A stretch of 64,000 bases of DNA from Agromyces sp. H17E-10 (GCF_022919715.1 NZ_CP095042.1:3782001-3846000); one strand, 5' to 3'. Positions 39,115-49,713 are shown, numbered from the stretch's first letter. Numbers and translations are program-made. Notes: a model not told the origin generated them from the sequence alone.

Positions 39115-41367
39115 GTGACGGAGACCGGGGTCAATTCGACGGCGTCGCTGCGCCGACTCGTGCCTCGGATCTTCTCCAAGGCACAACCGTCGGGTGCGGT
39201 CGATACGCTGATCCGCACGGTGCGCATGCACCACCCGAAAGCCGACGTCGCGCTCATCGAGCGCGCGTTCACGGTGGCCGACCGGGCGCACGAGGGCCAG
39301 AAGCGCAAGAGCGGCGAGCCGTACATCACGCACCCGATCGCGGTCGCGCAGATCCTCGCCGATCTCGGCATCGGCTCCAAGACGGTCGCTGCCGCCCTGC
39401 TGCACGACACCGTCGAGGACACGGCGTACACCCTCGACGAGGTTCGCGCCGACTTCGGTGACGAGATCGCGATGCTCGTCGACGGCGTCACCAAGCTCGA
39501 CAAGGTCAAGTACGGCGACTCGACGCAGGCCGAGACGGTGCGCAAGATGATCGTCGCGATGTCGAAGGACATCCGCGTGCTCATCATCAAGCTCGCCGAC
39601 CGGTTGCACAATGCCAGGACGTGGGGCTTCGTGCCCGCCGAGAAGGCAGCGAAGAAGGCGACCGAGACCCTCGAGATCTACGCGCCGCTCGCGCATCGTC
39701 TCGGCATCCAGGCGATCAAGTGGGAGCTCGAGGACCTGTCGTTCGCCGTGCTCTACCCAAAGCTCTACGCCGAGATCGAGAGCCTCGTGAAGCAGCGCAC
39801 CCCGCAGCGCGAGGAGTTCGTGCAGAACGTCATCGATCTCGTGAACGACGACCTCAAGGCCGCGAAGATCCGTGGCAAGGTCGTGGGTCGCCCGAAGCAG
39901 TACTACTCGATCTACCAGAAGATGATCGTTCGGGGTCGCGACTTCGACGAGATCTACGACCTCGTGGGCATTCGCGTGCTTGTCAACTCGGTCCGCGACT
40001 GCTACGCGGTGCTCGGCGCGATCCACGCCCGGTGGACGCCGCTCCCCGGCCGGTTCAAGGACTACATCGCGACGCCGAAGTTCAACCTCTACCAGTCGCT
40101 GCACACCACCGTGATCGGTCCGAAGGGGCGCGCGGTCGAGATCCAGATCCGCACGCACGACATGCACCAGCGGGCCGAGTACGGTGTCGCCGCCCACTGG
40201 AAGTACAAGGAGCAGACCACCGGTCGTTCTGCCGGGGGTCCCGCCCTCGCGAACGAGACCGACATGGCCTGGCTCGCGCACATCTCCGACTGGCAGGCCG
40301 AGACGGCCGACCCGGGGGAGTTCCTCGATTCGCTCCGGTTCGAGATCGGTGCGAAGGAGGTGTACGTCTTCACCCCGAAGGGGCGCGTCATCGGGTTGCC
40401 GTCCGGGGCGACCCCGGTCGACTTCGCGTACGCCGTGCACACCGAGGTCGGCCATCGCACGATGGGCGCGAAGGTGAACGGGCGGCTCGTGCCCCTCGAG
40501 AGCGAGCTGTCGAGCGGCGACGTCGTCGAGGTGTTCACCTCGAAGAACCCCGACTCGGGCCCCAGCAAAGACTGGCTGGGCTTCGTCAAGAGTCCCCGTG
40601 CGCGCAACAAGATCCGGCAGTGGTTCACGAAGGAGCGTCGCGACGAGGCGATCGAGCAGGGTCGCGACGCGATCGCCCGCGCGATGCGCAAGCAGAACCT
40701 GCCGCTGCAGAAGCTCATGAGCCAGGAGTCGTTCGCCGAGGTCGCGGCCCTGCTGCACTACGACGACGTCTCGTCGCTCTACGCCGCGGTCGGCGAGGGG
40801 CACGTGTCGACGCAGTCGGTGCTCGAGAAGGTCGTCTCGCTCGTGCGCGACATCGACGACGTCGACGAGCCCGACCTGCCGCTGCCGACCCGGTCGCGCC
40901 CGCTTCCCCGACACTCCGACTCGGGCGTCCTCGTTCGCGGTGCGCCCGACATCCTCGTGAAGCTGGCGCGCTGCTGCACCCCGGTGCCGGGCGACGAGAT
41001 CGTCGGGTTCATCACCCGCGGGGCCGGCGTCTCGGTGCATCAGGCGAACTGCCACAACGTGCAGTCGCTCATGCGGGAGCCCGAGCGCATGATCGACGTC
41101 GAGTGGGCGCCGAGCTCGAAGAGCGTGTTCCTCGTGCAGATCCAGATCGAGGCGCTCGATCGGTCGGGGCTGCTCTCCGACGTCACGCGGGTGCTGTCCG
41201 AGCACCACGTCAACATCCTGTCGGCCAACGTGTCGACCTCGACCGATCGCCTCGCCCTCAGCCGTTTCGTCTTCGAGATGGGCGACACGACGCATCTCGA
41301 CCGTGTGCTCAACGCGGTTCGCCGCATCGACGCCGTCTACGACGTCTACCGCGTCAGCGACGGCTGA
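39115..41367 (+). CDS. rel: Bifunctional (p)ppGpp synthetase/hydrolase Rel
   Basis: 750 aa; GTG chosen because GGAGG (39103-39107) lies 7 nt upstream; a TTG at 39094 is the less likely alternative. HD hydrolase with [18 protein letters not shown] and KLADRLHN; synthetase with [22 protein letters not shown] and [11 protein letters not shown] domain ([32 protein letters not shown]); zinc-finger/CC region ([20 protein letters not shown]) and a C-terminal ACT domain. Both catalytic halves look intact, so it should make and break the stringent alarmone. -10-like GATAAT at 39089-39094. Confidence 0.96.
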   Translation: MTETGVNSTASLRRLVPRIFSKAQPSGAVDTLIRTVRMHHPKADVALIERAFTVADRAHEGQKRKSGEPYITHPIAVAQILADLGIGSKTVAAALLHDTVEDTAYTLDEVRADFGDEIAMLVDGVTKLDKVKYGDSTQAETVRKMIVAMSKDIRVLIIKLADRLHNARTWGFVPAEKAAKKATETLEIYAPLAHRLGIQAIKWELEDLSFAVLYPKLYAEIESLVKQRTPQREEFVQNVIDLVNDDLKAAKIRGKVVGRPKQYYSIYQKMIVRGRDFDEIYDLVGIRVLVNSVRDCYAVLGAIHARWTPLPGRFKDYIATPKFNLYQSLHTTVIGPKGRAVEIQIRTHDMHQRAEYGVAAHWKYKEQTTGRSAGGPALANETDMAWLAHISDWQAETADPGEFLDSLRFEIGAKEVYVFTPKGRVIGLPSGATPVDFAYAVHTEVGHRTMGAKVNGRLVPLESELSSGDVVEVFTSKNPDSGPSKDWLGFVKSPRARNKIRQWFTKERRDEAIEQGRDAIARAMRKQNLPLQKLMSQESFAEVAALLHYDDVSSLYAAVGEGHVSTQSVLEKVVSLVRDIDDVDEPDLPLPTRSRPLPRHSDSGVLVRGAPDILVKLARCCTPVPGDEIVGFITRGAGVSVHQANCHNVQSLMREPERMIDVEWAPSSKSVFLVQIQIEALDRSGLLSDVTRVLSEHHVNILSANVSTSTDRLALSRFVFEMGDTTHLDRVLNAVRRIDAVYDVYRVSDG

Positions 41368-41992
41368 ACCCGGCCGCGGCCGACGATCGCTGCTCGCACT
41401 CCGCGCGAACGGTCGCTTCGACCCGCACGGCCGTCTCCGCGCGGCCGAGTCGACCGAGCGCGAGGCTTCGATGCGGCAGCCGGTTGGCGCCAGCGAGGCG
41501 CTCGTGCAGGCGCGGCACGAGTTCGTCGTCCGCCGAGATCATGCGGGCGACGACGGGTTCGACCGCGTCGTCGTCGAGCGACGGGTCGCGAAGCAGGTCG
41601 AATGCGGTGCGCAACCGGTCGGTGCAGACGACACCGTCGAAGGAGACGAGTTCGTCGTCGGTGATCGTCACCTCGCGCACGACCGCGGCGTGCGCGGTCA
41701 CGACCGCGACCCTCGCGCGGTGCGGCACGCAGAACTGCGCGACCTGCGGGGGAGCGTCGATCGCTCCGTGCACCCAGGCCGCCGACAACCGCTCGACGAT
41801 GAGCGCGCGCGGCGCCCGACGCGCCACGACCGCGGCGCGGAGGCCGGGCAGGTCGGGTTCGTCGATCGGCGCCCAGGCGTCGTCGATGCGGAACAGCTCG
41901 CCGTCGATGCGCGCGGCGCAGAGCTCTGCCAGCGTGAGATCGTCGGTGCCGAGTACCGAGGGGAGCCTGGACATGTCCCAATGCTGCGGCAT
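41354..41992 (-). CDS. Hypothetical protein, resembles AbiEi-type antitoxin family
   Basis: About 212 aa; start uncertain (ATG at 41992 used; another at 41974, and the frame is open to 42094). Its tail overlaps the rel stop by 14 nt on the opposite strand. The stretch [19 protein letters not shown] followed by [31 protein letters not shown] resembles proteins annotated as type IV toxin-antitoxin AbiEi-like in Microbacteriaceae, lacking an obvious winged-helix start. No AbiEii-like nucleotidyltransferase toxin is adjacent. Function unknown. Confidence 0.6.
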   Translation of the reverse strand: MPQHWDMSRLPSVLGTDDLTLAELCAARIDGELFRIDDAWAPIDEPDLPGLRAAVVARRAPRALIVERLSAAWVHGAIDAPPQVAQFCVPHRARVAVVTAHAAVVREVTITDDELVSFDGVVCTDRLRTAFDLLRDPSLDDDAVEPVVARMISADDELVPRLHERLAGANRLPHRSLALGRLGRAETAVRVEATVRAECEQRSSAAAGFSRR

Positions 41993-42069
41993 CGGATCGC
42001 CCCGAAACAGCGGATCGGCCGTTCTGTGGAGAACGGCCGATCGCGGTGGGATGTCGCGGACGAGTGGAG

Positions 42070-43302
42070 TCAGCCGCCGACGGCCTTGAGCCACGCCTTG
42101 CGTGCGTCGAGCGCCTCACGGGCTTCCGCGGCGGCCTTCTGGTCGCCCGAGGCCTCTGCGGCGGCGAGCTCCGCCTCGAGCTTCTCGATCGCGTCCTGCA
42201 GCTGGCCGAGCATGCCCTCGGAGCGCGCCTTCTTCTCGGGGTCCTCGCGCTGCCAGCGCTCGTCCTCGAGGGAGCGCACGTGGTTCTCGACCTTGCGCAG
42301 GCGGTCTTCGATCGGACGGACCTGGTCGCGGGGGACCCGGCCGATCTCGTCCCACTGCCGCTGGATGCGGTTGAGCGCCTGACGGGCGGGCTTCGGGTCG
42401 GTCTCCTTCAGGAGCACCTCGGCCTCGGTGAGCAGCGCGAGCTTCTGGTCGAGGTTCGCACGGTACGCCTCGTCCTCCTTCGCGTCGATCTCGGCCTTGG
42501 CGTCGAACAGCACGTCGCCGGCGGCCTTGAAGCGCGCCCACAGCTGGTCGTCGAGCTTCTTGCCGGCGCGGCCCGCCTGCTTCCACTCGTCGAGAAGGTT
42601 GCGGTAGTCGCCGACGGCGTCGGCGCCGCGCGGTGCGAGGGCCTCGGCCCGCTCGATGAGCCGCTGCTTGCGCGTGCGGACGTCGCGGTGCGTCGCATCC
42701 AGTTCGGCGAAGAACGCCTTGCGGTGCTGCTCGATCGTCGAGCGCGCGGCGCGGAACCGCTTCCACAGGTCGTTCGCCTCGCCCTTGGGCAGTCGCGGGC
42801 CCTCCTGCTGGTGACGCTGCCAGTTGGCGAAGAGCGCGTCGAGCTCGGCCGACGTCTGCTTCCACTGGGTCTTCGCCGGGTCCTGCGCGGCGAGCTTCTC
42901 GGCCTGCTCGACGATGCGGGTGCGCTCGGCGATCGCCTCGCCGAGCGCCGCCTTCGCCTCGGCCTGCTGCTGCTCGGTGAGCTCCTTCGCGGTGCCCGAG
43001 AGCGCCTCGAGCCGGCGGGAGAGCGAGTCGAGGTCGCCGACGGCGTGCGCGCCCGCGACCGACTCGCGGAGCGCGGCGACGGCCTTCGCGACGTCGGCGG
43101 CGGGTGCGCCGCGGCGGACGCGTTGCTCGAGCAGGGTCACCTGGCCGGCGAGATCGGCGTACTTGCGCTCGAAGTAGGCGAGCGCCTCCTCGGCGGTGGC
43201 ATCGGGGTACTGGCCGACCTCACGCTCGCCGTCGCTCGTGCGGACGAAGACGGTGCCCGTCTCGTCGACGCGGCCCCACGGTTGCTGATCTGATTCGGTC
43301 AC
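42070..43302 (-). CDS. DUF349 coiled-coil protein
   Basis: 410 aa, GTG. Mostly long helices; three or four DUF349 repeats of about 70 residues are visible, each with a W-K/R-x-x-x/R-F-K/R-A pattern (LWKRFRAARSTIEQHR, LWARFKAAGDVLFDAK, QRQWDEIGRVPRDQV). A short N-terminal beta domain (WGRVDETGTVFVRTSDGEREVGQYP) precedes them. Present next to rel/ppiB in many Actinobacteria. Molecular role not established. Confidence 0.88.
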   Translation of the reverse strand: MTESDQQPWGRVDETGTVFVRTSDGEREVGQYPDATAEEALAYFERKYADLAGQVTLLEQRVRRGAPAADVAKAVAALRESVAGAHAVGDLDSLSRRLEALSGTAKELTEQQQAEAKAALGEAIAERTRIVEQAEKLAAQDPAKTQWKQTSAELDALFANWQRHQQEGPRLPKGEANDLWKRFRAARSTIEQHRKAFFAELDATHRDVRTRKQRLIERAEALAPRGADAVGDYRNLLDEWKQAGRAGKKLDDQLWARFKAAGDVLFDAKAEIDAKEDEAYRANLDQKLALLTEAEVLLKETDPKPARQALNRIQRQWDEIGRVPRDQVRPIEDRLRKVENHVRSLEDERWQREDPEKKARSEGMLGQLQDAIEKLEAELAAAEASGDQKAAAEAREALDARKAWLKAVGG

Positions 43303-43391
43303 GGCCTCACCCTGTGTGTTGTAGGTCGGATGCCGCCCATCGGCGGCGATGTGCTCTCAAGCCTATTGCACCGCCCGGAGGCGGGTCCCGC

Positions 43392-44171
43392 TCACTCGAC
43401 GGTGAACGAGGTGATGGTCGTCGGCACCTTCGGTGACGGGTCGGTCGTGCCGTCGACGGGGCCGGCGTCGATGACGCCCGCGCGCAATTCGTCGAGACCG
43501 CTCGTGACCTGGCCGATGACGGTGTACCCGCCGGCCGCGTCGGCCGGAATGGGGGAGTCCTCGTACACGATGAAGAACTGGCTGCCCTGGCTGTAGGCGT
43601 CGCCCGACTGCCGCGCCATCGCGATCGTGCCCGCGGGGTAGACGCCGTCGGCGGGCGCGTTCTCGATCGGTCCGTAGCTGTAGCCGGGTCCGCCGGAGCC
43701 GTCGCCGTTCGGGTCGCCGCACTGGAGCACCCAGATGCCCTCATCGGTGAGGCGGTGGCAGCTGACGCCGTCGTAGAAGCCGGCCTGGGCGAGGCTGATC
43801 TCGCTCGAGACCGCCTGCGGTGCGGCGGCGCCGTCGAGCTCCACGCCGAGCGGGATGTCGTTGAGTGTGAGCGTGCCCGTCCACGTGCGGTCCTCGGCGA
43901 GGTCGGCCGAGGGAACGTCGCCCTGGTTCTCCCCGGCCGCAGCCGTGGGCGTGGGCGTCGCGGACGCCTCGGGCTCGGGGCTGCCGGGACCGCCGTTGAA
44001 GAAGAGGAGCTGCGCGCCGACCGCGAGGGCGAGCACGACGACGAGCGCGATGCCCGCGATGACGTTGTCGCGCGTGCGGCGGCGCTGCTTGCCGGCGTGG
44101 ACCTCCTGCCGGGCCTGGTACGTGCGGAGGCGCGCGCGTTCCTCGCGTGCCTGACGGTCGTTCGATGCCAC
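43392..44171 (-). CDS. ppiB: Membrane-anchored peptidyl-prolyl cis-trans isomerase (cyclophilin)
   Basis: 259 aa; GTG chosen because GAAGGAG ends 5 nt upstream. A basic cytoplasmic N-terminus (about 1-38), one helix ([22 protein letters not shown]), a Pro/Thr-rich linker, then a cyclophilin domain: [50 protein letters not shown]. The catalytic Arg (CHR) and the QFFI segment are kept. It should fold proteins on the outer face. Beside rel as in M. tuberculosis (Rv2582-Rv2583c). Confidence 0.92.
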   Translation of the reverse strand: MASNDRQAREERARLRTYQARQEVHAGKQRRRTRDNVIAGIALVVVLALAVGAQLLFFNGGPGSPEPEASATPTPTAAAGENQGDVPSADLAEDRTWTGTLTLNDIPLGVELDGAAAPQAVSSEISLAQAGFYDGVSCHRLTDEGIWVLQCGDPNGDGSGGPGYSYGPIENAPADGVYPAGTIAMARQSGDAYSQGSQFFIVYEDSPIPADAAGGYTVIGQVTSGLDELRAGVIDAGPVDGTTDPSPKVPTTITSFTVE

Positions 44172-44315
44172 GCCTGCTCCTTCTCGGGCCGCTCCCGTCG
44201 GGCCTGCGCCTGCCGGTGAGCACTGCTGCTGCGAGCCGACTGTACTTGAGCCCCCGGGCGCGCACCAATCGCCGCGCTGCCCGTCGGCGCAGAAGGGGGT
44301 GTCGGATGCCGCGAC

Positions 44316-44321
44316 TACGCT
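44316..44321 (+). promoter_or_regulatory. -10 box (TACGCT) of rarA, leaderless
   Basis: TACGCT ends 7 nt before the ATG at 44329. An upstream in-frame GTG at 44299 would precede this promoter and is rejected for that reason. Confidence 0.5.
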
Positions 44322-44328
44322 TGATCGT

Positions 44329-45759
44329 ATGGTGGAATCCGGCCCGGGGCTGCGCACGGGCGCGACCCCGCTCGCAGTGCGCATGCGCCCGACCAGCCTC
44401 GACGAGGTGGCCGGGCAGCGGCACCTGCTGACCCCCGGTTCTCCGCTCGTCGCGCTCGCGGGCGACCGCACGGGGGAGTCTGGTTCGGTGTCCGTGATCC
44501 TCTGGGGGCCGCCCGGTACGGGCAAGACGACGCTCGCCCAGGCGATCGCGCGGTCGTCGGGGCGCAAGTTCGTCGAACTCTCGGCCGTCACCGCGGGCGT
44601 CCGAGACGTGCGCCAGGTGATGGAGGAGGCGCAGGCGAGCCGAGACCTCTACGGCATCTCGACCGTGCTCTTCCTCGACGAGATCCACCGATTCACGAAG
44701 GCGCAGCAGGACGCGCTGCTGCCGGGTGTCGAGAACGGCTGGGTCATCCTCGTCGCGGCGACGACCGAGAATCCCTCGTTCTCGGTCATCTCGCCGCTGC
44801 TCTCGCGCTCGCTGCTGCTGACGCTCGAGCTCCTGAGCGACGACGACCTCGGCGTGCTCGTCGACCGCGCGGTCGCCGACCCGCGCGGGCTCGCCGGCAA
44901 GGTCGTGCTCGACGCCGAGGCGCGTTCGGCGATCGTCAGGCTCGCGTCAGGCGACGCACGCCGTGCGCTCACCGCGCTCGAGGCCTCGGCGATCTCCGCA
45001 GCCGCCGAGGCGGCGGCCGCACCCGAAGCGAGCGATGCCGGCGATGCCGATACCGATACCGATGCCGATGGGGTCGACGATGCCGATGCGGACGACGCCG
45101 ACGCCGAGGCATCCCGGTTGCCGGTCATCACCGCCGACGTCGTGGCACGGGCGGTCGACCGGGCTCTCCTGCGGTACGACCGCAACGGCGACGAGCACTA
45201 CGACGTCATCAGCGCCTTCATCAAGTCGGTGCGCGGCAGCGACGTCGACGCGGCACTGCACTATCTCGCGCGAATGATCGAGGCCGGAGAGGACCCGAGG
45301 TTCATCGCCCGGCGCATCATCGTGCTCGCCTCCGAGGACATCGGGCTCGCCGACCCGCAGGCGCTCGGCGTCGCGGTCGCGGCGGCCGACGCGGTGCAGT
45401 TCATCGGCATGCCCGAGGGGCGCATCCCGCTCGCGCAGGCGGTCGTGCATCTCGCGACGGCGCCCAAGTCGAACGCCGCCTACCTCGGCATCGACAAGGC
45501 GATCGCCGATGTGCGCGCCGGCAAGGCGGGGCGCGTGCCGAAGCACCTGCGCGACGCCCACTACCCGGGGGCGAAGCGGCTCGGACATGGCAAAGGCTAC
45601 CGGTATCCGCACGACGACGCGATCGGCGTGGTGGCCCAGGAGTACCTGCCCGACACGTTGCGCGGGGCGGTCTACTACGAGCCGACCGAGCACGGCAACG
45701 AGCGCGAGGTGTCGGCCAGGCTCGCGAAGCTCCGGCGCATCGTGCGCGGGGGTCGATGA
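44329..45759 (+). CDS. rarA: Replication-associated recombination protein A (RarA/MgsA)
   Basis: 476 aa, ATG ([11 protein letters not shown]). Clamp-loader-like AAA+: [16 protein letters not shown], Walker [14 protein letters not shown], Walker [12 protein letters not shown], sensor [10 protein letters not shown], and the C-terminal MgsA domain ([32 protein letters not shown]). It acts at stalled forks. Unusual: an acidic Asp/Ala-repeat insert at about residues 235-261 between the AAA+ lid and the MgsA domain. Confidence 0.95.
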   Translation: MVESGPGLRTGATPLAVRMRPTSLDEVAGQRHLLTPGSPLVALAGDRTGESGSVSVILWGPPGTGKTTLAQAIARSSGRKFVELSAVTAGVRDVRQVMEEAQASRDLYGISTVLFLDEIHRFTKAQQDALLPGVENGWVILVAATTENPSFSVISPLLSRSLLLTLELLSDDDLGVLVDRAVADPRGLAGKVVLDAEARSAIVRLASGDARRALTALEASAISAAAEAAAAPEASDAGDADTDTDADGVDDADADDADAEASRLPVITADVVARAVDRALLRYDRNGDEHYDVISAFIKSVRGSDVDAALHYLARMIEAGEDPRFIARRIIVLASEDIGLADPQALGVAVAAADAVQFIGMPEGRIPLAQAVVHLATAPKSNAAYLGIDKAIADVRAGKAGRVPKHLRDAHYPGAKRLGHGKGYRYPHDDAIGVVAQEYLPDTLRGAVYYEPTEHGNEREVSARLAKLRRIVRGGR

Positions 45760-45824
45760 CTCGGCGGGCGCCGCTCGGCGGACGCCGGCTCGGCGGGCGG
45801 CACGGCTGGCCGACGGCGCCGTGA

Positions 45825-45993
45825 TACCATTGACGCTGGCCTGAAGCCAGATCCTCGAGCGCGGCTGCGAGAGGATCACCGGCGAGTGGGTGCGATCTGT
45901 AGCCGATCGGCCCCTGGCGAATCCCTCTGACACAGACCTGCGGTGCATCAGCGCGCCGCGGGTTTCACTTGAGATTCTTCCGAAAGGACATTC
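45825..45993 (+). promoter_or_regulatory. rpsD promoter and structured 5' leader
   Basis: -10 TACCAT (45825-45830) with an upstream TG (extended -10) gives a start near 45837 and a leader of about 157 nt. It can fold: CTGGC/GCCAG (45836-45840 with 45846-45850) then GATCCTC/GAGGATC (45850-45856 with 45871-45877), and further GC-rich pairing around 45902-45912. AAAGGA lies just before the GTG start. Such a leader suits autocontrol by S4. Confidence 0.5.
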
Positions 45994-46617
45994 GTGTCGA
46001 ACCGTTCCCGCAGCAAGACCCGCCTCTCCCGTGCGCTCGGCGTCGCCCTCACCCCGAAGGCCGCCCGCTACATGGAGAAGCGCCCCTACGCTCCTGGTGA
46101 GCACGGCCGCACCAAGCGCAAGGCCGACAGCGACTACGCCGTGCGTCTGCGCGAGAAGCAGCGTCTGCGCGCCCAGTACGGCATCCGCGAGAAGCAGCTC
46201 CGCATCGCCTACAACGAGGCCAAGCGCATCGACGGCCAGACCGGTGAGAACCTGGTCGAGCTGCTCGAGATGCGTCTCGACGCTCTCGTGCTGCGTGCCG
46301 GCTTCGCCCGCACGATCTCGCAGGCCCGCCAGTTCGTGGTGCACCGCCACATCCTCGTCGACGGCCAGCTCGTCGACCGCCCCTCGTTCCGCGTGAAGCC
46401 GGGCCAGCTCGTGCACGTGAAGACCCGCAGCGAGGGCACCGAGCCGTTCCAGGTCGCCGCCGCCGGCGGTCACGCCGACGTGCTGCCCAAGGTCCCGGGC
46501 TACCTCGAGGTCGAGCTCGACAAGCTCCAGGCCAAGCTCGTCCGTCGCCCGAAGCGCGCCGAGGTCCCCGTGACCTGTGACGTCCAGCTCGTCGTCGAGT
46601 ACTACGCGGCTCGCTGA
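45994..46617 (+). CDS. rpsD: 30S ribosomal protein S4
   Basis: 207 aa, GTG. Contains the S4 RNA-binding domain (LEMRLDALVLRAGFARTISQARQFVVHRHILVDG) after the basic N-terminal domain. The N-terminus (SNRSRSKTRLSRALG) lacks the four zinc-binding cysteines of the C+ form, so this is a zinc-independent paralogue type. It stands alone, away from the rpsM-rpsK-rpoA cluster that often holds rpsD, hence its own leader and terminator. Confidence 0.97.
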   Translation: MSNRSRSKTRLSRALGVALTPKAARYMEKRPYAPGEHGRTKRKADSDYAVRLREKQRLRAQYGIREKQLRIAYNEAKRIDGQTGENLVELLEMRLDALVLRAGFARTISQARQFVVHRHILVDGQLVDRPSFRVKPGQLVHVKTRSEGTEPFQVAAAGGHADVLPKVPGYLEVELDKLQAKLVRRPKRAEVPVTCDVQLVVEYYAAR

Positions 46618-46630
46618 CGCAGACTGCACC

Positions 46631-46666
46631 GAACAGGGGTCGCGGGGTTTCCCGCGGCCCCTGTTC
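46631..46666 (+). terminator. 16-bp hairpin after rpsD
   Basis: 46631-46646 pairs with 46651-46666 around GTTT, with one G-U pair, 14 nt past the stop; outer bases can extend the stem. No U-tract. Confidence 0.7.
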
Positions 46667-46788
46667 GCGTCTGCGGTCGACGGCATGCGCCTCCGCCACC
46701 GGACGGGCGCCGGTGCTGCGCCACTAGACTGGTCGGAGGCGTGCCGAGCGCCCCGAGGCGCCGGCGAGAGATCGAACAGGGAGCACCC

Positions 46789-46989
46789 GTGAAGAGCATT
46801 CTGTGGTTCACCGTCGGCGTCGCGGCCGGATTCGTCGTCGCGCACCAGGTCAACCAGACCAAGCAGGGGCGAGACTTCTTCGAGTCGATCGACGCCAAGG
46901 CCCGCGCGTTCGGCCACGCGATCGCCGAGGGCTACCACGCGCGCGACGCCGAGCTGCGTGCCGAGGCCGGCTCCGCCGGCGATCGCTGA
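46789..46989 (+). CDS. Small single-helix membrane protein upstream of alaS
   Basis: 66 aa; GTG with AGGGAG 5 nt upstream. Starts with one hydrophobic helix (ILWFTVGVAAGFVVAHQV, about residues 4-21) then a charged amphipathic stretch (FFESIDAKARAFGHAIAEGYHARD). A small protein at this spot between rpsD/rarA and alaS is common in Actinobacteria, resembling DUF6167-like proteins but shorter. Promoter -10 TAGACT at 46725-46730. Function unknown. Confidence 0.75.
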   Translation: MKSILWFTVGVAAGFVVAHQVNQTKQGRDFFESIDAKARAFGHAIAEGYHARDAELRAEAGSAGDR

Positions 46990-47048
46990 CTCCCACCCAG
47001 AACCGCATTCCGGCCCGGCCGCGCCGGGCTCGACCCCAGAACGGAACC

Positions 47049-49706
47049 ATGCAGACTGCCGACATCCGCCAGCGCTGGCTGGACTTCTTCGCCGAGCGCG
47101 GCCACACCGTGGTGCCCTCGGCCTCGCTCGTCTCCGACGACCCGACGCTGCTCTTCACGGTCGCCGGCATGGTGCCGTTCGTGCCGTACCTCACCGGAAT
47201 CGTGCCCGCGCCGTACCCGCGCGCGACGAGCGTGCAGAAGTGCATCCGCACCAACGACATCGAAGAGGTCGGCAAGACGCCGCGCCACGGCACGTTCTTC
47301 CAGATGAACGGCAACTTCTCGTTCGGCGACTACTTCAAGGAGGGCGCCATCTCGATGGCGTGGGAGCTCCTGACCACGCCCGAGTCCGGCGGCGGCTACG
47401 GTTTCGACCCGAACGACCTCTGGGTCACCGTCTACGAGGACGACGACGAGGCGATCGAGATCTGGAAGCGCGTCGCCGGCCTGCCCGACGAGCGCATCCA
47501 GCGGCTCGGCAAGGACACGAACTACTGGCACACCGGGCAGCCCGGTCCGGCGGGTCCGTGCTCCGAGATCTTCTTCGACCGGGGTCCCGCGTACGGCATC
47601 GACGGCGGGCCGGCGACCGACGACGACCGCTACGTCGAGATCTGGAACCTCGTGTTCATGCAGTACCTCATCGACGACGTGGTGTCGAAGACCGACTTCC
47701 GCATCGTGAAGGAGCTGCCGAAGAAGAACATCGACACCGGCATGGGCCTCGAGCGCGTCGCGTTCATCAAGCAGGGCGTCGACAACATGTACGAGATCGA
47801 CCAGGTGCGGCCGGTGCTCGACAAGGCGTCCGAGCTCTCGGGTCGTCGCTACGGCGCCGACCATGAGGACGACGTGCGCATGCGCGTCATCGCCGACCAC
47901 ATCCGCTCGGCGCTCATGCTCATGAGCGACGGCGTCAGCCCGTCCAACGAGGGCCGCGGGTACATCCTCCGCCGGCTCCTCCGCCGCAGCATCCGGGCCA
48001 TGCGCCTCCTGGGCGTCGAGGGCCCGACCTTCCGCGAGCTGTTCGCGGCGTCGCGCGACGCCATGAAGTCGGCCTATCCCGAGGTCGCGCGCGACTACGC
48101 GCACATCGAGCAACTCGCCCTCGGCGAGGAGGAGACGTTCCTCCGCACCCTCGCGGCGGGCACCTCGATCCTCGACCTCGCCGTCGAGAAGACCAAGGAT
48201 GCGGGTCGGTCGCAGCTCGCCGGCGACACGGCGTTCCTGCTGCACGACACCTACGGCTTCCCGATCGAGCTCACGCTCGAGATGGCCGACGAAGCGGGTC
48301 TCGCGGTCGACCGCGGAGCGTTCGACGAGCTCATGACGGCGCAGCGCACCCGAGCGAAGGCCGATGCCAAGTCGAAGAAGAAGGTGCTCGCCGACCTCTC
48401 GGTGTACGCCGACTTCCGGGCGAAGGGCGAGACCGTCTTCACGGGCTACACCGAGCTCGCGACCGAGTCGAACGTGCTCGGCATCCTCGTCGACGGCCGC
48501 CCCGCCCAGCGCGCCGTCGCCGGGCAGACCGCCGAGGTGATCCTCGCCGAGACCGCGCTCTACGCCGAGTCCGGCGGCCAGGCACCCGATCAGGGGCGCA
48601 TCGTCGGCGACGGCTTCGAGCTCGAGGTGCTCGACGTGCAGAAGCCCGTCAAGGGCCTCATCAGCCACACCGTCAAGGTCACCTCGGGCGAGGTCGGCGT
48701 GGGCGAGCATGCGACGAGCCTCGTCGACGAGGACTACCGCCGCGGGGCGACGCAGGCGCACTCGGGCACGCACATCGTGCACGCGGCGTTGCGCCAGGTG
48801 CTCGGCCCGAACGCGCACCAGTCGGGCTCGTTCAACAAGGCCGGCTACCTGCGTCTCGACTACGGCTGGAACTCGGCGCTCTCACCCGAGACCCGCAGCG
48901 AGATCGAGGAGATCTCGAACTCGGCCATCCGCGACAACCTGCAGGTCGTCACCCGCGAACTGCCCCTCGACGAGGCGAAGGCGCTCGGCGCGATGGCGCT
49001 GTTCGGCGAGAAGTACGGCGACGTCGTGCGCGTCGTCGACATCGGCGGCCCCTGGTCGCGCGAGCTCTGCGCCGGCACGCACGTCTCCACGAGCTCCGAG
49101 ATCGGCATGATCAACATCGTCGGCGAGTCGTCGGTCGGTGCGTCGAACCGTCGCGTCGAGTCGCTCGTCGGCCTCGAGGCGTTCCGACGCTTCGCCGCCG
49201 AGCGTGCGCTCGTCAACGAGCTCACCTCGACGCTGAAGACGCGGCCCGAGCAGCTCGTCGACCGGGTCGGCGAACTCGTCACGAACCTCAAGGCGGCCGA
49301 GAAGCGCATCCAGGCGTTCGAGGCCAAGGCACTCGGCGACCGGGTCCCGGCGCTCGCGGCGAAGGCCGTGCGGGTCGGCGACGTCCTGCTCGTGGCCGAG
49401 GCGGCGGGCGAGCTCGGGTCGGGCGACGAACTGCGTTCGCTCGCGCTCTCGGTGCGTGCCAAGCTCGGCGACGTCGACGCGGTCGTGGCGCTCGCGGGCG
49501 AGGTCGGCGGCAAGCCGCTGACGATCGTCGCGACGACGCCCGGCGCGCGAGAACGCGGTGCGAACGCCGGTGCCCTCGCGAAGGCGGCCGCGGCCGCCCT
49601 CGGCGGTGGCGGCGGCGGCAAGCCCGACCTCGCGCAGGGCGGCGGCAGCGACCTCGCGGCGATCCCGGCGGCCCTCGAGGCCGTGCGTCGCGGACTCGGC
49701 GGGTAG
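47049..49706 (+). CDS. alaS: Alanyl-tRNA synthetase
   Basis: 885 aa, ATG (MQTADIRQRWLDFF). Class II core: FTVAGMVPFVPYLTG, TPRHGTFFQMNGNFSFGDYFK, GMGLERVAFI. Editing domain zinc ligands in HSGTHIVHAAL and ELCAGTHVSTS. C-Ala domain at the end has a glycine-rich linker (LGGGGGGKPDLAQGGGSD). Charges tRNA-Ala and hydrolyses mischarged Ser/Gly. Heads an operon with ruvX, mltG and aroE (gaps of 7 and 5 nt, then an overlap). Confidence 0.97.
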   Translation: MQTADIRQRWLDFFAERGHTVVPSASLVSDDPTLLFTVAGMVPFVPYLTGIVPAPYPRATSVQKCIRTNDIEEVGKTPRHGTFFQMNGNFSFGDYFKEGAISMAWELLTTPESGGGYGFDPNDLWVTVYEDDDEAIEIWKRVAGLPDERIQRLGKDTNYWHTGQPGPAGPCSEIFFDRGPAYGIDGGPATDDDRYVEIWNLVFMQYLIDDVVSKTDFRIVKELPKKNIDTGMGLERVAFIKQGVDNMYEIDQVRPVLDKASELSGRRYGADHEDDVRMRVIADHIRSALMLMSDGVSPSNEGRGYILRRLLRRSIRAMRLLGVEGPTFRELFAASRDAMKSAYPEVARDYAHIEQLALGEEETFLRTLAAGTSILDLAVEKTKDAGRSQLAGDTAFLLHDTYGFPIELTLEMADEAGLAVDRGAFDELMTAQRTRAKADAKSKKKVLADLSVYADFRAKGETVFTGYTELATESNVLGILVDGRPAQRAVAGQTAEVILAETALYAESGGQAPDQGRIVGDGFELEVLDVQKPVKGLISHTVKVTSGEVGVGEHATSLVDEDYRRGATQAHSGTHIVHAALRQVLGPNAHQSGSFNKAGYLRLDYGWNSALSPETRSEIEEISNSAIRDNLQVVTRELPLDEAKALGAMALFGEKYGDVVRVVDIGGPWSRELCAGTHVSTSSEIGMINIVGESSVGASNRRVESLVGLEAFRRFAAERALVNELTSTLKTRPEQLVDRVGELVTNLKAAEKRIQAFEAKALGDRVPALAAKAVRVGDVLLVAEAAGELGSGDELRSLALSVRAKLGDVDAVVALAGEVGGKPLTIVATTPGARERGANAGALAKAAAAALGGGGGGKPDLAQGGGSDLAAIPAALEAVRRGLGG

Positions 49707-49713
49707 TCGACCG

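Noticed and set aside
45760..45800. Three imperfect copies of CTCGGCGGGCGCCG after rarA
   Set aside because: Short GC-rich repeat in a small gap with no clear role; ordinary slippage in high-GC DNA.
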